NCBI GenBank assembly: GCA_964639205.1
Contig: CAZXCG010000005.1
Coordinates: forward strand, 1 to 55,727
Direction: 5' to 3'
Source: CAZXCG01 sp964639205
GTDB lineage: Bacteria; Bacillota; Clostridia; Oscillospirales; Acutalibacteraceae
DNA length: 55,727 nt
In this document: piece after piece, positions 16,081 through 24,617 of the stretch
Layout of the letters: each line of letters opens with the position of its first letter
Position numbering within the stretch: the first letter of the stretch is position 1
Translations under genes and position numbers: made by a program
The notes under the pieces: model-generated
The model's database searches: none
Told to the model about the DNA's origin: nothing
What the model saw: only the letters and a program-made list of their open reading frames with translations

Positions 16081-17118
16081 ATGAAAAAGTACAGTAAAAT
16101 AAAGAAAATACTTTTTGCCCTTTGCTCCGCTGCGGCGGTTTCGGGCGACGAATCGGCAATGTTTTCACTGTGCGAAAAGCTTTTGCCGGAATCGGCGGAG
16201 ATTAAGTCTGATCATAACGGAAATATTCTTGCGTTTATCGGCAGCCGCAATTCCGGGAAAACGCTTGTTTTAGACGCGCATTTGGATCAAATCGGGCTTC
16301 GCGTTACTAATATATGTTCAAACGGCTTTCTGCGCGCCGCAAAATGCGGCGGAATCGACGCCCGCGTGCTTCAGGGGAGCGCCGTTACCGTTCACGGCAA
16401 GCGCGACATTCCGGCTATTGTCGCTTGCACGCCGCCACACCTTTCAAGCGGAAGAGAGGATAAGGCATGCACAGTCGAAAAGCTTTGGATAGATACGGGG
16501 CTTACCGATGCGGAAGCGTCTGAGCTTATAGAATGCGGCGATTCCATAACTTTTTGCAGTGAACCGAAAACCCTGCTGAATCACCGGGTTTCCGCTCTTG
16601 CCACAGACAACCGCGCCGGCGCCGCGGCGCTCATCCGCACAGCGTGGCTGCTTGAGGGAGCGGAAACAGCCGCCTCAACGGTTTTGCTGTTCAGCTCACG
16701 GGAAGAAATAAACGCTCTCGGCGCAAAAACAGCGGCTTATACCCTTGACGCAGACGAGTGCATAGCTGTTGACGTAAGCTTTGCAGAACAGCCGTCCGGA
16801 GGATACGCAACGCCCGGAATCCTCGGAAAAGGACCTATGCTCTGTATTTCTTCAACGCTTGACAGGGCGACGGCGCAAGCCGTTATGAGAATTGCGGAAG
16901 AAGAACATATACCGTATCAAATTGAAGTCTGCGCTGCGGCCACAGGCACGGATGCCGACCATATTTCTGTTACAAAATCGGGAGTTAAAACAGCTCTTTT
17001 GTCCATTCCCCAGGAAAATATGCACACTCAGGCCGAAATAGTGGATTTGTACGATATTGAGTCCACAGCGCAGCTTTTGGCGGCGTACGCAAAGCGAGGA
17101 GGAAACTGCAATGTATAA
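16081..17118 (+). CDS. M42 family aminopeptidase, first of a tandem pair
   Basis: 345-residue cocatalytic metallopeptidase of the M42 (glutamyl aminopeptidase/endoglucanase-like) family. Candidate metal ligands: His in VLDAHLDQIGLRV, Asp in ALATDNRAGAAAL, the catalytic/ligand Glu pair in SSREEINALGAK, Asp in IAVDVSFAE, and a C-terminal His. It should form a large cytoplasmic homo-oligomer trimming peptides. The second M42 gene begins eight bases before this one ends, which makes a hetero-oligomer possible. Substrate preference cannot be inferred. GAGG precedes the ATG. Confidence 0.85.
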   Translation: MKKYSKIKKILFALCSAAAVSGDESAMFSLCEKLLPESAEIKSDHNGNILAFIGSRNSGKTLVLDAHLDQIGLRVTNICSNGFLRAAKCGGIDARVLQGSAVTVHGKRDIPAIVACTPPHLSSGREDKACTVEKLWIDTGLTDAEASELIECGDSITFCSEPKTLLNHRVSALATDNRAGAAALIRTAWLLEGAETAASTVLLFSSREEINALGAKTAAYTLDADECIAVDVSFAEQPSGGYATPGILGKGPMLCISSTLDRATAQAVMRIAEEEHIPYQIEVCAAATGTDADHISVTKSGVKTALLSIPQENMHTQAEIVDLYDIESTAQLLAAYAKRGGNCNV

Positions 17119-18136
17119 TAAAAGCTTGCTTTCCCGTCTTTGCGCGGCAAGGGGAATTTCAGGCGACGAAGCGGAAGTAAGAACAATCATAAAGGATGAA
17201 ATTGCCTCCTATGCCGATGAAATGATAACCGATCCCCTCGGAAATCTTATTGTATTTAAAAAGGGCAAAAGCAGACCCAAGCACCGCGTTATGCTTGCCG
17301 CTCATATGGATGAAGTCGGTTTTTTGTTGACCGACATTACCTGCGACGGGTATCTTAAATTTGCTCCTGTCGGCGGTATTGACCGCCGCGTCGTTTACGG
17401 TAAAAGCGTAAAAATAGGCGGAAAAGGTGTAAACGGCGTTGTCTGTGTCAAGCCGGTTCACCTTTGCAGCGCCGACGAGACGCTTGACGTACCCAATATT
17501 ACCGATATGTATATAAGCATTGGAGCTAAAGATAGAGACGAGGCGCTCGGGTCGGTTGCTCCCGGCGACTGTATAACCTTCGATGTGCCGCCCTGCTTTA
17601 CGGACGCCCGTATCATGGCTCGCGCAATTGATGACAGAGCGGGCTGTTACCTGCTTTGCGAGATGATAAAATCAGAGCTTGAGTATGATATGTACTTCAC
17701 ATTTACCGTCCAGGAGGAGGTGGGACTGCGCGGCGCAAAAACCGCAGCGTATGCGATAGATCCTCAGTTTGCTGTTGTGGTTGAATCCACAACAGCATCC
17801 GATTTGCCGGATTTGCCGCCCGATAAACAGGTTTGTACGCTCGGCGGCGGAGCTGTTATCTCATTTATGGATTGCAGAACTATTTATGACAAGGAGCTTT
17901 ACAGGCTTGCTTTTAATATAGCAAGGGATAATAATATTCCGCTGCAGAGCAAGCGTGCCGTAGCGGGCGGAAACGACGGCGGCGTCATTCATACAAGCCG
18001 CGCCGGCGTACGCACTTTAGCTATTTCGCTTCCTTGCCGCTACATCCATTCCGGAATATCCATGATAGCTGCCGGTGATTTGGAAAGCGCCCGGGATATT
18101 CTGCCTAAGCTTGCGGAAAAAATCTGCGTGCTGTAA
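17111..18136 (+). CDS. M42 family aminopeptidase, second of a tandem pair
   Basis: 341 residues, homologous to the preceding gene. Metal-site motifs: LAAHMDEVGFLL, RAIDDRAGCYLL, TVQEEVGLRGAKTAAY, VVVESTTASD and a terminal CRYIHS. The ligand before the STTASD loop is Glu where the first paralogue has Asp, a known subfamily difference. The ATG at 17111 has GAGGAGG upstream and overlaps the preceding gene by eight bases; a longer frame from 17057 is an artefact of the overlap. Together the pair probably represents duplicated, diverged peptide-trimming enzymes. Confidence 0.87.
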   Translation: MYNKSLLSRLCAARGISGDEAEVRTIIKDEIASYADEMITDPLGNLIVFKKGKSRPKHRVMLAAHMDEVGFLLTDITCDGYLKFAPVGGIDRRVVYGKSVKIGGKGVNGVVCVKPVHLCSADETLDVPNITDMYISIGAKDRDEALGSVAPGDCITFDVPPCFTDARIMARAIDDRAGCYLLCEMIKSELEYDMYFTFTVQEEVGLRGAKTAAYAIDPQFAVVVESTTASDLPDLPPDKQVCTLGGGAVISFMDCRTIYDKELYRLAFNIARDNNIPLQSKRAVAGGNDGGVIHTSRAGVRTLAISLPCRYIHSGISMIAAGDLESARDILPKLAEKICVL

Positions 18137-18169
18137 CTTTTTCCCGCCCAAACGCATAGACCACGCACT

Positions 18170-18300
18170 TTGCAAAAGCTTAAATCGCAGGAGCTCTCCG
18201 CAGGCTTGCTTAAACCGGAAATATTAACGGCTGAAGCTTGCTCGCAGAGAGGTCGGCAAACTGCCTGTTTTCAGGCTTCAGCTTAAGCTGCCGACATGCC
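18170..18300. other. Hairpin-rich intergenic stretch
   Basis: Contains GCCTG-TTTT-CAGGC (around 18263-18276) nested within longer arms GTCGGCA/TGCCGAC and CTGAAGC/GCTTCAG. It lacks a clean T-run. It may be a degenerate terminator or a distant relative of the dispersed element; similarity to copies E and F is too weak to claim. Confidence 0.35.
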
Positions 18301-18324
18301 TGAAAGCGGAAAGGAAGATAAATA

Positions 18325-19602
18325 TTGAACAGTCCTTTTTTTGATATAGATCCTGAAATTCTCCGAACCTCGGAGGAAGCTGCGCGGCTTTGTTCCGCTC
18401 AGTTTGCCGAAATCGAAAAAATACAGGAGTATAACCAGCAAAAAATGCTGAAAGCGTTTCAGCTCGCAGGCGTGAGCGAGGCGCATTTTGCGGGTTCAAC
18501 CGGATACGGAATAGGTGACAGAGGTCGTGAGGCTCTTGATAAGGTTTACGCCTATGCCTTCGGTGCCGAACAGGCGCTTGTCCGTCATAGCTTTGTTTGC
18601 GGTACTCATACGCTTGCCGTCGCTCTTTTCGGCGTACTCAGACCGGGCGATACAATGCTTTGCGTTACCGGTACGCCTTATGACACAATCCGCGCTGTCA
18701 TAGGCACAGAGGGGAACTGTTCCGGCTCGCTTAAGGATTTCGGCATAAAATACGAACAGCTCGATTTAAAAGAGGACGGAACAGTAGATTACGAGGCTCT
18801 TGAAAACGCGGTTGACAACAATCTTAAAATGGTTTATATACAGCGTTCGCGCGGCTACAGTCTGCGTCCGACTCTGACGTGCTCTCAAATCGAGAAAATT
18901 GCCTGTATTGTCCGCAAAAAATCAAAAAATGCGGTTATTATGCTCGATAACTGTTACGGTGAATTTGTTGAAACGCGCGAGCCTCTTGCCTGCGGAGTTG
19001 ATATAATGGCGGGATCGCTTATTAAAAACGCAGGCGGAGGAATCGCTCCCACAGGCGGTTACATAGCGGGCAAGAGCGAGCTTGTGGAGCAGTGCGCATA
19101 CAGACTTACAACACCGGGAATAGGCGGTGAACAGGGCGCGACGCTCGGTCTCAGCCGCGAGCTGTTTTTGGGAGCGTTTAACGCCCCGCATGCGGTCGGC
19201 GAGGCTCTTAAAACCGCGGTTTTTGCTTCGGCGCTGTTCGAACTTTTGGGATACGACGTTACTCCACACTATTATGAAGAGCGCGGCGATATAATTCAGG
19301 TGCTTAAGCTGGGAACGCCTCAGCGTCTTATCGATTTTTGCCGGGGAGTGCAGTCCGGAGCGCCGGTTGACAGCTTTGTCTGCCCCGAACCCTCTCCGAT
19401 GCCGGGCTACAGCAACGACGTTATCATGGCTTCCGGCGCTTTTACGCTCGGCTCAACCATTGAACTTTCTGCCGACGCGCCCCTTCGGCCCCCTTATGCC
19501 GCATGGCTCCAAGGTGGGCTTAACTTTCACAGCGGGAAAATAGGCGTTATGCTCGCAGCCAACAGAATGAAGCTGCGCGGCGGTTGCCAAAATATTATAT
19601 GA
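18325..19602 (+). CDS. PLP-dependent methionine gamma-lyase family protein (aluminium resistance type, YnbB-like)
   Basis: 425-residue fold-type I PLP enzyme. The PLP lysine is expected in AGSLIKNAGGGIAPTGGYIAG. The N-terminal FAGSTGYGIGDRGREALD and the RHSFVCGTHTLA segment are characteristic of the Met_gamma_lyase family long annotated as aluminium resistance protein. In vivo reaction unproven; cysteine or methionine side-chain lysis is plausible. It starts with TTG at 18325 behind AAGGAAG. A 26-codon ORF overlaps its stop as ATGA. Neighbours are cell-wall genes with no obvious link. Confidence 0.87.
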   Translation: MNSPFFDIDPEILRTSEEAARLCSAQFAEIEKIQEYNQQKMLKAFQLAGVSEAHFAGSTGYGIGDRGREALDKVYAYAFGAEQALVRHSFVCGTHTLAVALFGVLRPGDTMLCVTGTPYDTIRAVIGTEGNCSGSLKDFGIKYEQLDLKEDGTVDYEALENAVDNNLKMVYIQRSRGYSLRPTLTCSQIEKIACIVRKKSKNAVIMLDNCYGEFVETREPLACGVDIMAGSLIKNAGGGIAPTGGYIAGKSELVEQCAYRLTTPGIGGEQGATLGLSRELFLGAFNAPHAVGEALKTAVFASALFELLGYDVTPHYYEERGDIIQVLKLGTPQRLIDFCRGVQSGAPVDSFVCPEPSPMPGYSNDVIMASGAFTLGSTIELSADAPLRPPYAAWLQGGLNFHSGKIGVMLAANRMKLRGGCQNII

Positions 19603-19679
19603 GTGTTATAATTACTGCGGTATTGATTTTATACGGCGCTGTGCTCGTGCATATCCCGGCGCGCCGTCCGGTCACATAA
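19599..19679 (+). CDS. Possible 26-aa membrane peptide coupled to the PLP lyase gene
   Basis: An ATG overlapping the upstream stop as ATGA opens 26 codons ending TAA at 19677-19679. The peptide has one hydrophobic segment (VIITAVLILYGAVLVHI) followed by a basic end (PARRPVT). The stop-start overlap and membrane-like composition are suggestive, but there is no independent ribosome-binding site and the size is small enough to occur by chance. Confidence 0.25.
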   Translation: MSVIITAVLILYGAVLVHIPARRPVT

Positions 19680-19697
19680 TTTAAGAGGTGTTTTTAT

Positions 19698-20756
19698 ATG
19701 AATATAGCGGTACTTGCGGGAGGCTTAAGCACCGAACGCAATGTTTCCATAACTTCGGGCAAAAAGGTTGCGGCTGCACTGCGCGGCAAAGGACATAACG
19801 CGGTTCTGCTTGACGTTTTTCTCGGCTGTAAGGGCGGCTTTGAAAATATTGAGGGTTTATTTAACAAAAACCGTGATTTTATTGCGGAGGTTCCGCTTGA
19901 CGGTAAAATTCCCAATCTCGATGAAATCATAGCTATGCGCGGGGGTGATTCGAGGCGCTTTTTGGGCGAAAACGTTGAAGAAATCTGCCGCTTTGCAGAT
20001 ATTTGCTTTCTGGCGCTCCACGGCGACGTCGGCGAAAACGGAAAGCTTCAGGCCGCTTTTGATTTGCTGGGAATCCGATATACCGGTTCCGGCAGCTTTG
20101 GTTCCGCGCTTGCCATGAACAAGGGCGTTGCAAAAAGTATTTTTCTTAACGGCAATATACCAACGCCTAAAGGCGCGGTTTTTACCCGGCGGGATATTGA
20201 AACCGGCGGCGTCTTGTCATGGAATGACTATCCCTGTGTGGTTAAGCCCTGCTCCGGCGGCAGCAGCGTCGGAGTATCTGTAGTAAACTGCCCGGAAGAT
20301 TTTATTTCTGCTGTGAACGCAGCGCTCGGATATGAGGAGGAAGTTCTGGTTGAGGAATTTATAAAGGGGAGAGAATTTTCGGTAGGAGTTCTTGATGATA
20401 AGGCGCTTCCGGTAATAGAAATTATTCCAAAAGTCGGATTTTACGACTACATAAATAAATACCAGTCGGGCAGAACGCAAGAGGTATGCCCGGCAGACCT
20501 CGACAGCGAAACAGCACTTCAGCTTCAAAGTCAGGCTGTAAGGGCTTTTAAAGCGCTGCATCTTAATTCATATGCCAGAATAGATTTTCTGCTTGACAAA
20601 AACGGCCGCACATACTGTTTGGAGGCAAACACGCTTCCCGGTATGACCCCGGTAAGCCTGCTCCCGCAGGAGGCGGCTGCAGCGGGTATAAATTATGAAG
20701 AACTGTGTGAAAAAATAATTGATATTTCTTTGAAAAAATACGGAGTAAACGCATGA
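19698..20756 (+). CDS. ddl: D-alanine--D-alanine ligase
   Basis: ATP-grasp ligase making the D-Ala-D-Ala dipeptide for peptidoglycan. The N-terminus (IAVLAGGLSTERNVSITSG), the serine motif ALHGDVGENGKLQ, the ATP-grasp lid VKPCSGGSSVGVSVV and the C-terminal LEANTLPGMTPVSLLPQ are all intact. 352 residues is normal. AAGAGG precedes the ATG. Its stop overlaps the murF start by four bases, and murF uses its product as substrate. Confidence 0.95.
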   Translation: MNIAVLAGGLSTERNVSITSGKKVAAALRGKGHNAVLLDVFLGCKGGFENIEGLFNKNRDFIAEVPLDGKIPNLDEIIAMRGGDSRRFLGENVEEICRFADICFLALHGDVGENGKLQAAFDLLGIRYTGSGSFGSALAMNKGVAKSIFLNGNIPTPKGAVFTRRDIETGGVLSWNDYPCVVKPCSGGSSVGVSVVNCPEDFISAVNAALGYEEEVLVEEFIKGREFSVGVLDDKALPVIEIIPKVGFYDYINKYQSGRTQEVCPADLDSETALQLQSQAVRAFKALHLNSYARIDFLLDKNGRTYCLEANTLPGMTPVSLLPQEAAAAGINYEELCEKIIDISLKKYGVNA

Positions 20757-22108
20757 AGATTATTTCAGTTTCAGAAGCTTTGATTGCCTGCGGCGGCACC
20801 TTTTACGGAGATGAAGCCGTGCTTCAAAAAAACATCACGTCAATCGTTACCGACAGCCGCCAAATTTCTGAGGGTGCGCTTTTTGCAGCTATAGTCGGCG
20901 CGCGCGCCGACGGTCATGATTTTGTAAACGGCTGCTTTGACAACGGAGCTGTGTGTGCTGTTTGCGAGCATAAAATTGAAAACGCGCGCGGCGCGTATAT
21001 TCTTGTAAAATCCACGGTAAAGGCGCTCGGTAAAATTGCGGGATATTACCGTTCGCTGTTTTCAATACCGGTAATAGGAATAAGCGGGAGCGTAGGGAAA
21101 ACCTCAACCAAGGAAATGCTCAGCGCCGTGCTTTCTCAAAAGCTCAGCGTTCATAAAACACCGGGTAATTTTAACAATGAGCTCGGTGTGCCGCTTACCA
21201 TTTTCGGCATCGAAGAAAGCGACGAGGCTGCAATTGTTGAAATGGGAATCTCCGATTTCGGAGAAATGACGCGCCTGTCCGAAATTGTATGTCCGAATTT
21301 TTGCGTGCTGACCAATATAGGCAACTGCCATCTTGAAAATCTCGGCGACAGAAACGGAGTGCTTAAAGCAAAAACCGAAATGTTTGAAAATATGGCGGAA
21401 AACGCAAAGGTATTTCTAAACGGCGACGACGATAAGCTTGCCTCAATCGGCGAAATAAACGGAACAAAGCCCGTTTTTTTCGGCTTGTCCGATAAAAACG
21501 ATTTTTATGCCGAAAATATAAAGAGCAGCGGCTTTGAGGGAATCTCCTGTACGCTGTGCTGGAGTACGGGTAAAATAAAGGTCAAAATCCCCGCCATAGG
21601 TAAGTATATGGTTTCTAACGCTTTAGCATCAGTCGCAATTGCCAAGGAGCTCGGACTGTCAGACGAACAAATTAAAAACGGAGTGGAAAGCTACCGCGCT
21701 ATAGGCGGCAGGGCAAACGTTATCAGAACAGATAAATATACCGTACTCGACGATTGCTACAATGCAAATCCCGCTTCTATGAAAGCGGGGATTGATTCAT
21801 TATCCGATTGCAAGGGTCGGAAGGTTTGCATTCTGGGCGATATGAAGGAGCTTGGCGGAGCGGAACTTAAAATGCACCGCGAAATCGGAAGATATCTTAA
21901 CGGCAAAAATATAGATCTTCTTGTCACGGTGGGGGAGCTTGCAAAGGAAATCTACAATACTGCCGAAGTAGCCGATAAGCACTGCTTCAACTCGGTGCAG
22001 GAAGCAATAAATTCACTGCCCGCTTTGCTTTGCGGGGGCGACACTGTGCTTGTTAAAGCGTCAAATTCCATGGGCTTTTGCGATATAGTGGAGGCGCTGC
22101 AGAAATAA
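20753..22108 (+). CDS. murF: UDP-N-acetylmuramoyl-tripeptide--D-alanyl-D-alanine ligase
   Basis: Adds D-Ala-D-Ala to the UDP-MurNAc tripeptide, the last cytoplasmic step of stem-peptide synthesis. Mur ligase motifs: ATP loop GISGSVGKTSTKEML, NFNNELGVPLT, LTNIGNCHLENLG, and LDDCYNANPASMKAG in the C-terminal region. 451 residues. Coupled by ATGA to ddl. The oppositely oriented M14 gene ends one base beyond its stop, so transcripts from both sides must overlap unless stopped by Rho. Confidence 0.95.
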   Translation: MKIISVSEALIACGGTFYGDEAVLQKNITSIVTDSRQISEGALFAAIVGARADGHDFVNGCFDNGAVCAVCEHKIENARGAYILVKSTVKALGKIAGYYRSLFSIPVIGISGSVGKTSTKEMLSAVLSQKLSVHKTPGNFNNELGVPLTIFGIEESDEAAIVEMGISDFGEMTRLSEIVCPNFCVLTNIGNCHLENLGDRNGVLKAKTEMFENMAENAKVFLNGDDDKLASIGEINGTKPVFFGLSDKNDFYAENIKSSGFEGISCTLCWSTGKIKVKIPAIGKYMVSNALASVAIAKELGLSDEQIKNGVESYRAIGGRANVIRTDKYTVLDDCYNANPASMKAGIDSLSDCKGRKVCILGDMKELGGAELKMHREIGRYLNGKNIDLLVTVGELAKEIYNTAEVADKHCFNSVQEAINSLPALLCGGDTVLVKASNSMGFCDIVEALQK

Positions 22109-22109
22109 G

Positions 22110-22997
22110 CTATAAGATGCAGCATAGGCAGAGCATTTCAAGTATTTTATCGTATTCGGCTTTAAAATCAGAAAGCGGAAGCGGATTTTTTCCAATCCCT
22201 ATTTCTACGGTAAGAGCCGGCTTGTGCATTTTCTCTATTACCCAGTCTTTAAAACCGCCGCCTATTGCAAGCCCTTCCGGTTCACAGACGGTATAACCGC
22301 TTGAGCGGGCAAGAGCTTCGGCAATTTCAAAGCTGCGTTGAGGAGTATTTTTGCCGTAGCTGCAATATATTTCCCTGCCCTGAGAATGAAATGCAAAAGC
22401 TTTGGAAAATCCGCCCTTGCCGAAAAGTTCGGCGAGCAAGCGGCTTTCCGGTTCGCTTTCGGCGTATTCTCCGCCGTAGCGCGTTTTTGCCGGCGCGCAT
22501 ATGCCGTTTTCAAGCTCAAGCTGTTTAAGCTGAGACCAACCTGCGTTAAAATTGTGGTTAAGGTCTACGCCTCTGGCGTTTGCCTGCCAGCTCGAGGTGT
22601 TTTCGCTAATGCTTTCAATCAGGCTTTTATATTGCTTTGCCGCACTGCTGCCGCATATGGCTGTTTGCGTTCCGTCCGGATTTACACATGGCACAATGCA
22701 AACGCCGTGTTTTGAAAGAAAACGCCACATATGAAAGCCCGCAAGCGCTGTTTTGTTTTCAATGCTTAAGCAAATATCCTCTGCTAATTTAAGCATCGTC
22801 AGCACTGTCAGATATTCGCTGCCATGGATTCCGCCGCAAAGAAAGGCTGCGTTTTCCTTTTTTCCTATGTAAAGGGCGGTCAGCGGACGTGAGCAAAGCG
22901 ATTTGCCGTAAAAGCACCGTCTGAGAAATTTAAAACGTTTCCTGAGGTCATCGGTAAACTTGTTAATAAAATTTTCGGTAGGTAAGCATATTTCCAT
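22110..22997 (-). CDS. M14 family zinc carboxypeptidase
   Basis: 295-residue single-domain metallocarboxypeptidase. The zinc ligands His and Glu are in GGIHGSEYLTVL, a substrate Arg/Asn region in VNPDGTQT and NARGVDLNHNF, and the C-terminal catalytic Glu in ALTVEIGIG. No signal peptide is visible, which suggests action on cytoplasmic muropeptides or peptides. Relatives in Firmicutes include gamma-D-glutamyl-diamino-acid peptidases; that specificity is a guess from neighbouring cell-wall genes. The start at 22997 has GGAGGGG upstream and faces the Nudix gene across 49 bases. Confidence 0.85.
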   Translation of the reverse strand: MEICLPTENFINKFTDDLRKRFKFLRRCFYGKSLCSRPLTALYIGKKENAAFLCGGIHGSEYLTVLTMLKLAEDICLSIENKTALAGFHMWRFLSKHGVCIVPCVNPDGTQTAICGSSAAKQYKSLIESISENTSSWQANARGVDLNHNFNAGWSQLKQLELENGICAPAKTRYGGEYAESEPESRLLAELFGKGGFSKAFAFHSQGREIYCSYGKNTPQRSFEIAEALARSSGYTVCEPEGLAIGGGFKDWVIEKMHKPALTVEIGIGKNPLPLSDFKAEYDKILEMLCLCCIL

Positions 22998-23046
22998 TTT
23001 TTACCCCTCCGGTTATGTGAATTTTGGATTTTTGGAGGTTTGTACT

Positions 23047-23598
23047 ATGAATCTTATTGAAAAAACCGTCGGCAGAACCGAGATATACAACGGAAAGATT
23101 ATAAAGGTTTCCGTAGATGATGTTCTGCTTCCGAACGGCGAGCCGGCTAAACGGGAGCTTGTTGAGCATCCCGGCGGAGTTTGCATAGCCGCGCTCGATG
23201 AAAAAAACGAGCTTCTTTTCGTAAGACAGTTCCGCTATCCGTATAAAGAGGTGGTTTTGGAGCTTCCTGCCGGAAAGCTCGAAAAAGGGCAGAATCCTCT
23301 TGAAAATGGGAAGCGTGAATTAAAGGAGGAAACCGGCGCGGAGGGGTACTCGTACATTTCCCTCGGTCAGGTTTATCCCACTCCCGGATATTGCGGAGAA
23401 ATTATTCATATGTATATGTGCCGTGTTAAAAGCGTCGGAGAGCAGCAGCTTGACAGCGACGAGTTTTTGAATGTGGAAAAAATCCATATTGATAAGGCAG
23501 TTGAAATGGTGCTCAATAACCGCATTGCGGACGCAAAAACGCAGATAGGCATTTTAAAAACCGCCCTGCTGCTGAAAAGCTCCGAAGGCGGCGTTTGA
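23047..23598 (+). CDS. Nudix hydrolase, ADP-ribose pyrophosphatase type
   Basis: 183-residue hydrolase of nucleoside diphosphate derivatives, most likely ADP-ribose. The Nudix box is GKLEKGQNPLENGKRELKEE followed by TG. The catalytic RExxEE core is intact, but the first consensus Glu of the box is Gln. The upstream segment FVRQFRYPYKEVVLELPAGK is typical of the ADP-ribose/ADP-sugar subfamily. ATG 23047 was chosen because GGAGG is eight bases upstream; the longer frame starts inside the divergent gene. ribF begins four bases after the stop. Confidence 0.88.
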   Translation: MNLIEKTVGRTEIYNGKIIKVSVDDVLLPNGEPAKRELVEHPGGVCIAALDEKNELLFVRQFRYPYKEVVLELPAGKLEKGQNPLENGKRELKEETGAEGYSYISLGQVYPTPGYCGEIIHMYMCRVKSVGEQQLDSDEFLNVEKIHIDKAVEMVLNNRIADAKTQIGILKTALLLKSSEGGV

Positions 23599-23602
23599 CG
23601 CT

Positions 23603-24538
23603 ATGCAGTGCTTTGAAGAACATGTCCGCGTCACCGGACGAAAAAGCGCCGTTGCCCTCGGCTTTTTTGACGGCGTTCATTTGGGACACAGAGCGGTTAT
23701 TTCCAAAGCGGCCGCCTGTTCCGCAGAAGGGCTGACGCCTGTGGTATATACTTTTAAAAAAAGCCCGAGGACGTGTATTTCCGGTGAGAATATTTGCGCA
23801 ATAACAAGCATAAAGGATAAAGCGCAAATCATTAAGCAGCTCGGTATAGATTATCTCTATACTGTGGATTTTAACAAAATAAGGAGCTTGCAGCCGCGCG
23901 AGTTTATTTCGGAAATCCTGTGCGGCGTGCTCAGCTGCGCCCGCGTTTTCTGCGGCTTTAACTACCGTTTTGGAGTTAACGGCAGCGGAGATTCAAATCT
24001 GCTTAAAGCAGAATGCGGCAAGCACGGCATAGACGTTACGGTCGTTCCTCCGGTTTTGCTCGGCAAAACTGTTGTTTCATCAACCGAAATTCGCCGGCTT
24101 CTCGAAAGCGGCAACATAGCGGGAGCAAACAAAATGCTCGGTTATAATTTCGGTTATCAGGGGAAAATAATTCCCGGCAGACAGCTCGGTCGTATACTCG
24201 GCGCGCCAACTATAAACCAGAAGCTTGAAAAAGAAACCGTAATACCGAAATTCGGGGTTTATGCTTCCTTCGTCTCGATTGAAAACAAGCTTTACACGGG
24301 TGTTACAAACATCGGCGTAAAACCGACCGTAGGGTCCTCCTGCATTCTCGGAGAAACATGGCTAACGGATTTCAGCGGCGGCTTACTGTACGGTAAAAAC
24401 GCCAAGGTAGAGCTTTTGGAGTTTTTACGTCCCGAACGGAAATTTGCGTCTTTGGAGGAGCTCAAAGAGGCAATCCTTTCCGATGGAAAAAAAGCTGCGC
24501 AAGCGGTTGCCGAACACAAGACCTTTGCACAGAAATAA
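23603..24538 (+). CDS. ribF: Bifunctional riboflavin kinase/FAD synthetase
   Basis: 311-residue protein making FMN and FAD from riboflavin. The N-terminal adenylyltransferase domain starts with the HxGH-type motif ALGFFDGVHLGHRAVI and has STEIRRLL near residue 156. The C-terminal flavokinase domain starts around GRQLGRILGAPTINQ, in which PTIN replaces the commoner PTAN. It closely follows the Nudix gene. A terminator-like hairpin lies about 40 bases beyond its stop and overlaps the next gene's ribosome-binding site. Confidence 0.92.
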   Translation: MQCFEEHVRVTGRKSAVALGFFDGVHLGHRAVISKAAACSAEGLTPVVYTFKKSPRTCISGENICAITSIKDKAQIIKQLGIDYLYTVDFNKIRSLQPREFISEILCGVLSCARVFCGFNYRFGVNGSGDSNLLKAECGKHGIDVTVVPPVLLGKTVVSSTEIRRLLESGNIAGANKMLGYNFGYQGKIIPGRQLGRILGAPTINQKLEKETVIPKFGVYASFVSIENKLYTGVTNIGVKPTVGSSCILGETWLTDFSGGLLYGKNAKVELLEFLRPERKFASLEELKEAILSDGKKAAQAVAEHKTFAQK

Positions 24539-24580
24539 TATGAAGCCTTCTGTTTTTTACAGATATTCGGAATAAAACCC

Positions 24581-24617
24581 GCACCTGCGTCAATAATAAC
24601 GGCGGAGGTGCTTTTTT
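24581..24617 (+). terminator. Terminator-like hairpin that also holds the spoIIQ ribosome-binding site
   Basis: GCACCT (24581-24586) pairs with AGGTGC (24606-24611), then six T run straight into the ATG at 24618. The GGAGG for the downstream gene is in the right arm. It could end the ribF transcript, hide the ribosome-binding site in read-through RNA, or both. Confidence 0.5.

Noticed and set aside
18170..18300. Additional copy of the dispersed element between the M42 and PLP lyase genes
   Set aside because: Hairpins and a GAAATATTAACGG stretch are reminiscent of copy F, but no colinear alignment could be made by eye.
22338..22715. 125-codon plus-strand frame opposite the M14 gene
   Set aside because: The minus-strand frame carries all M14 active-site motifs. 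The plus-strand product is Arg/Phe/Ala-rich low-information sequence.
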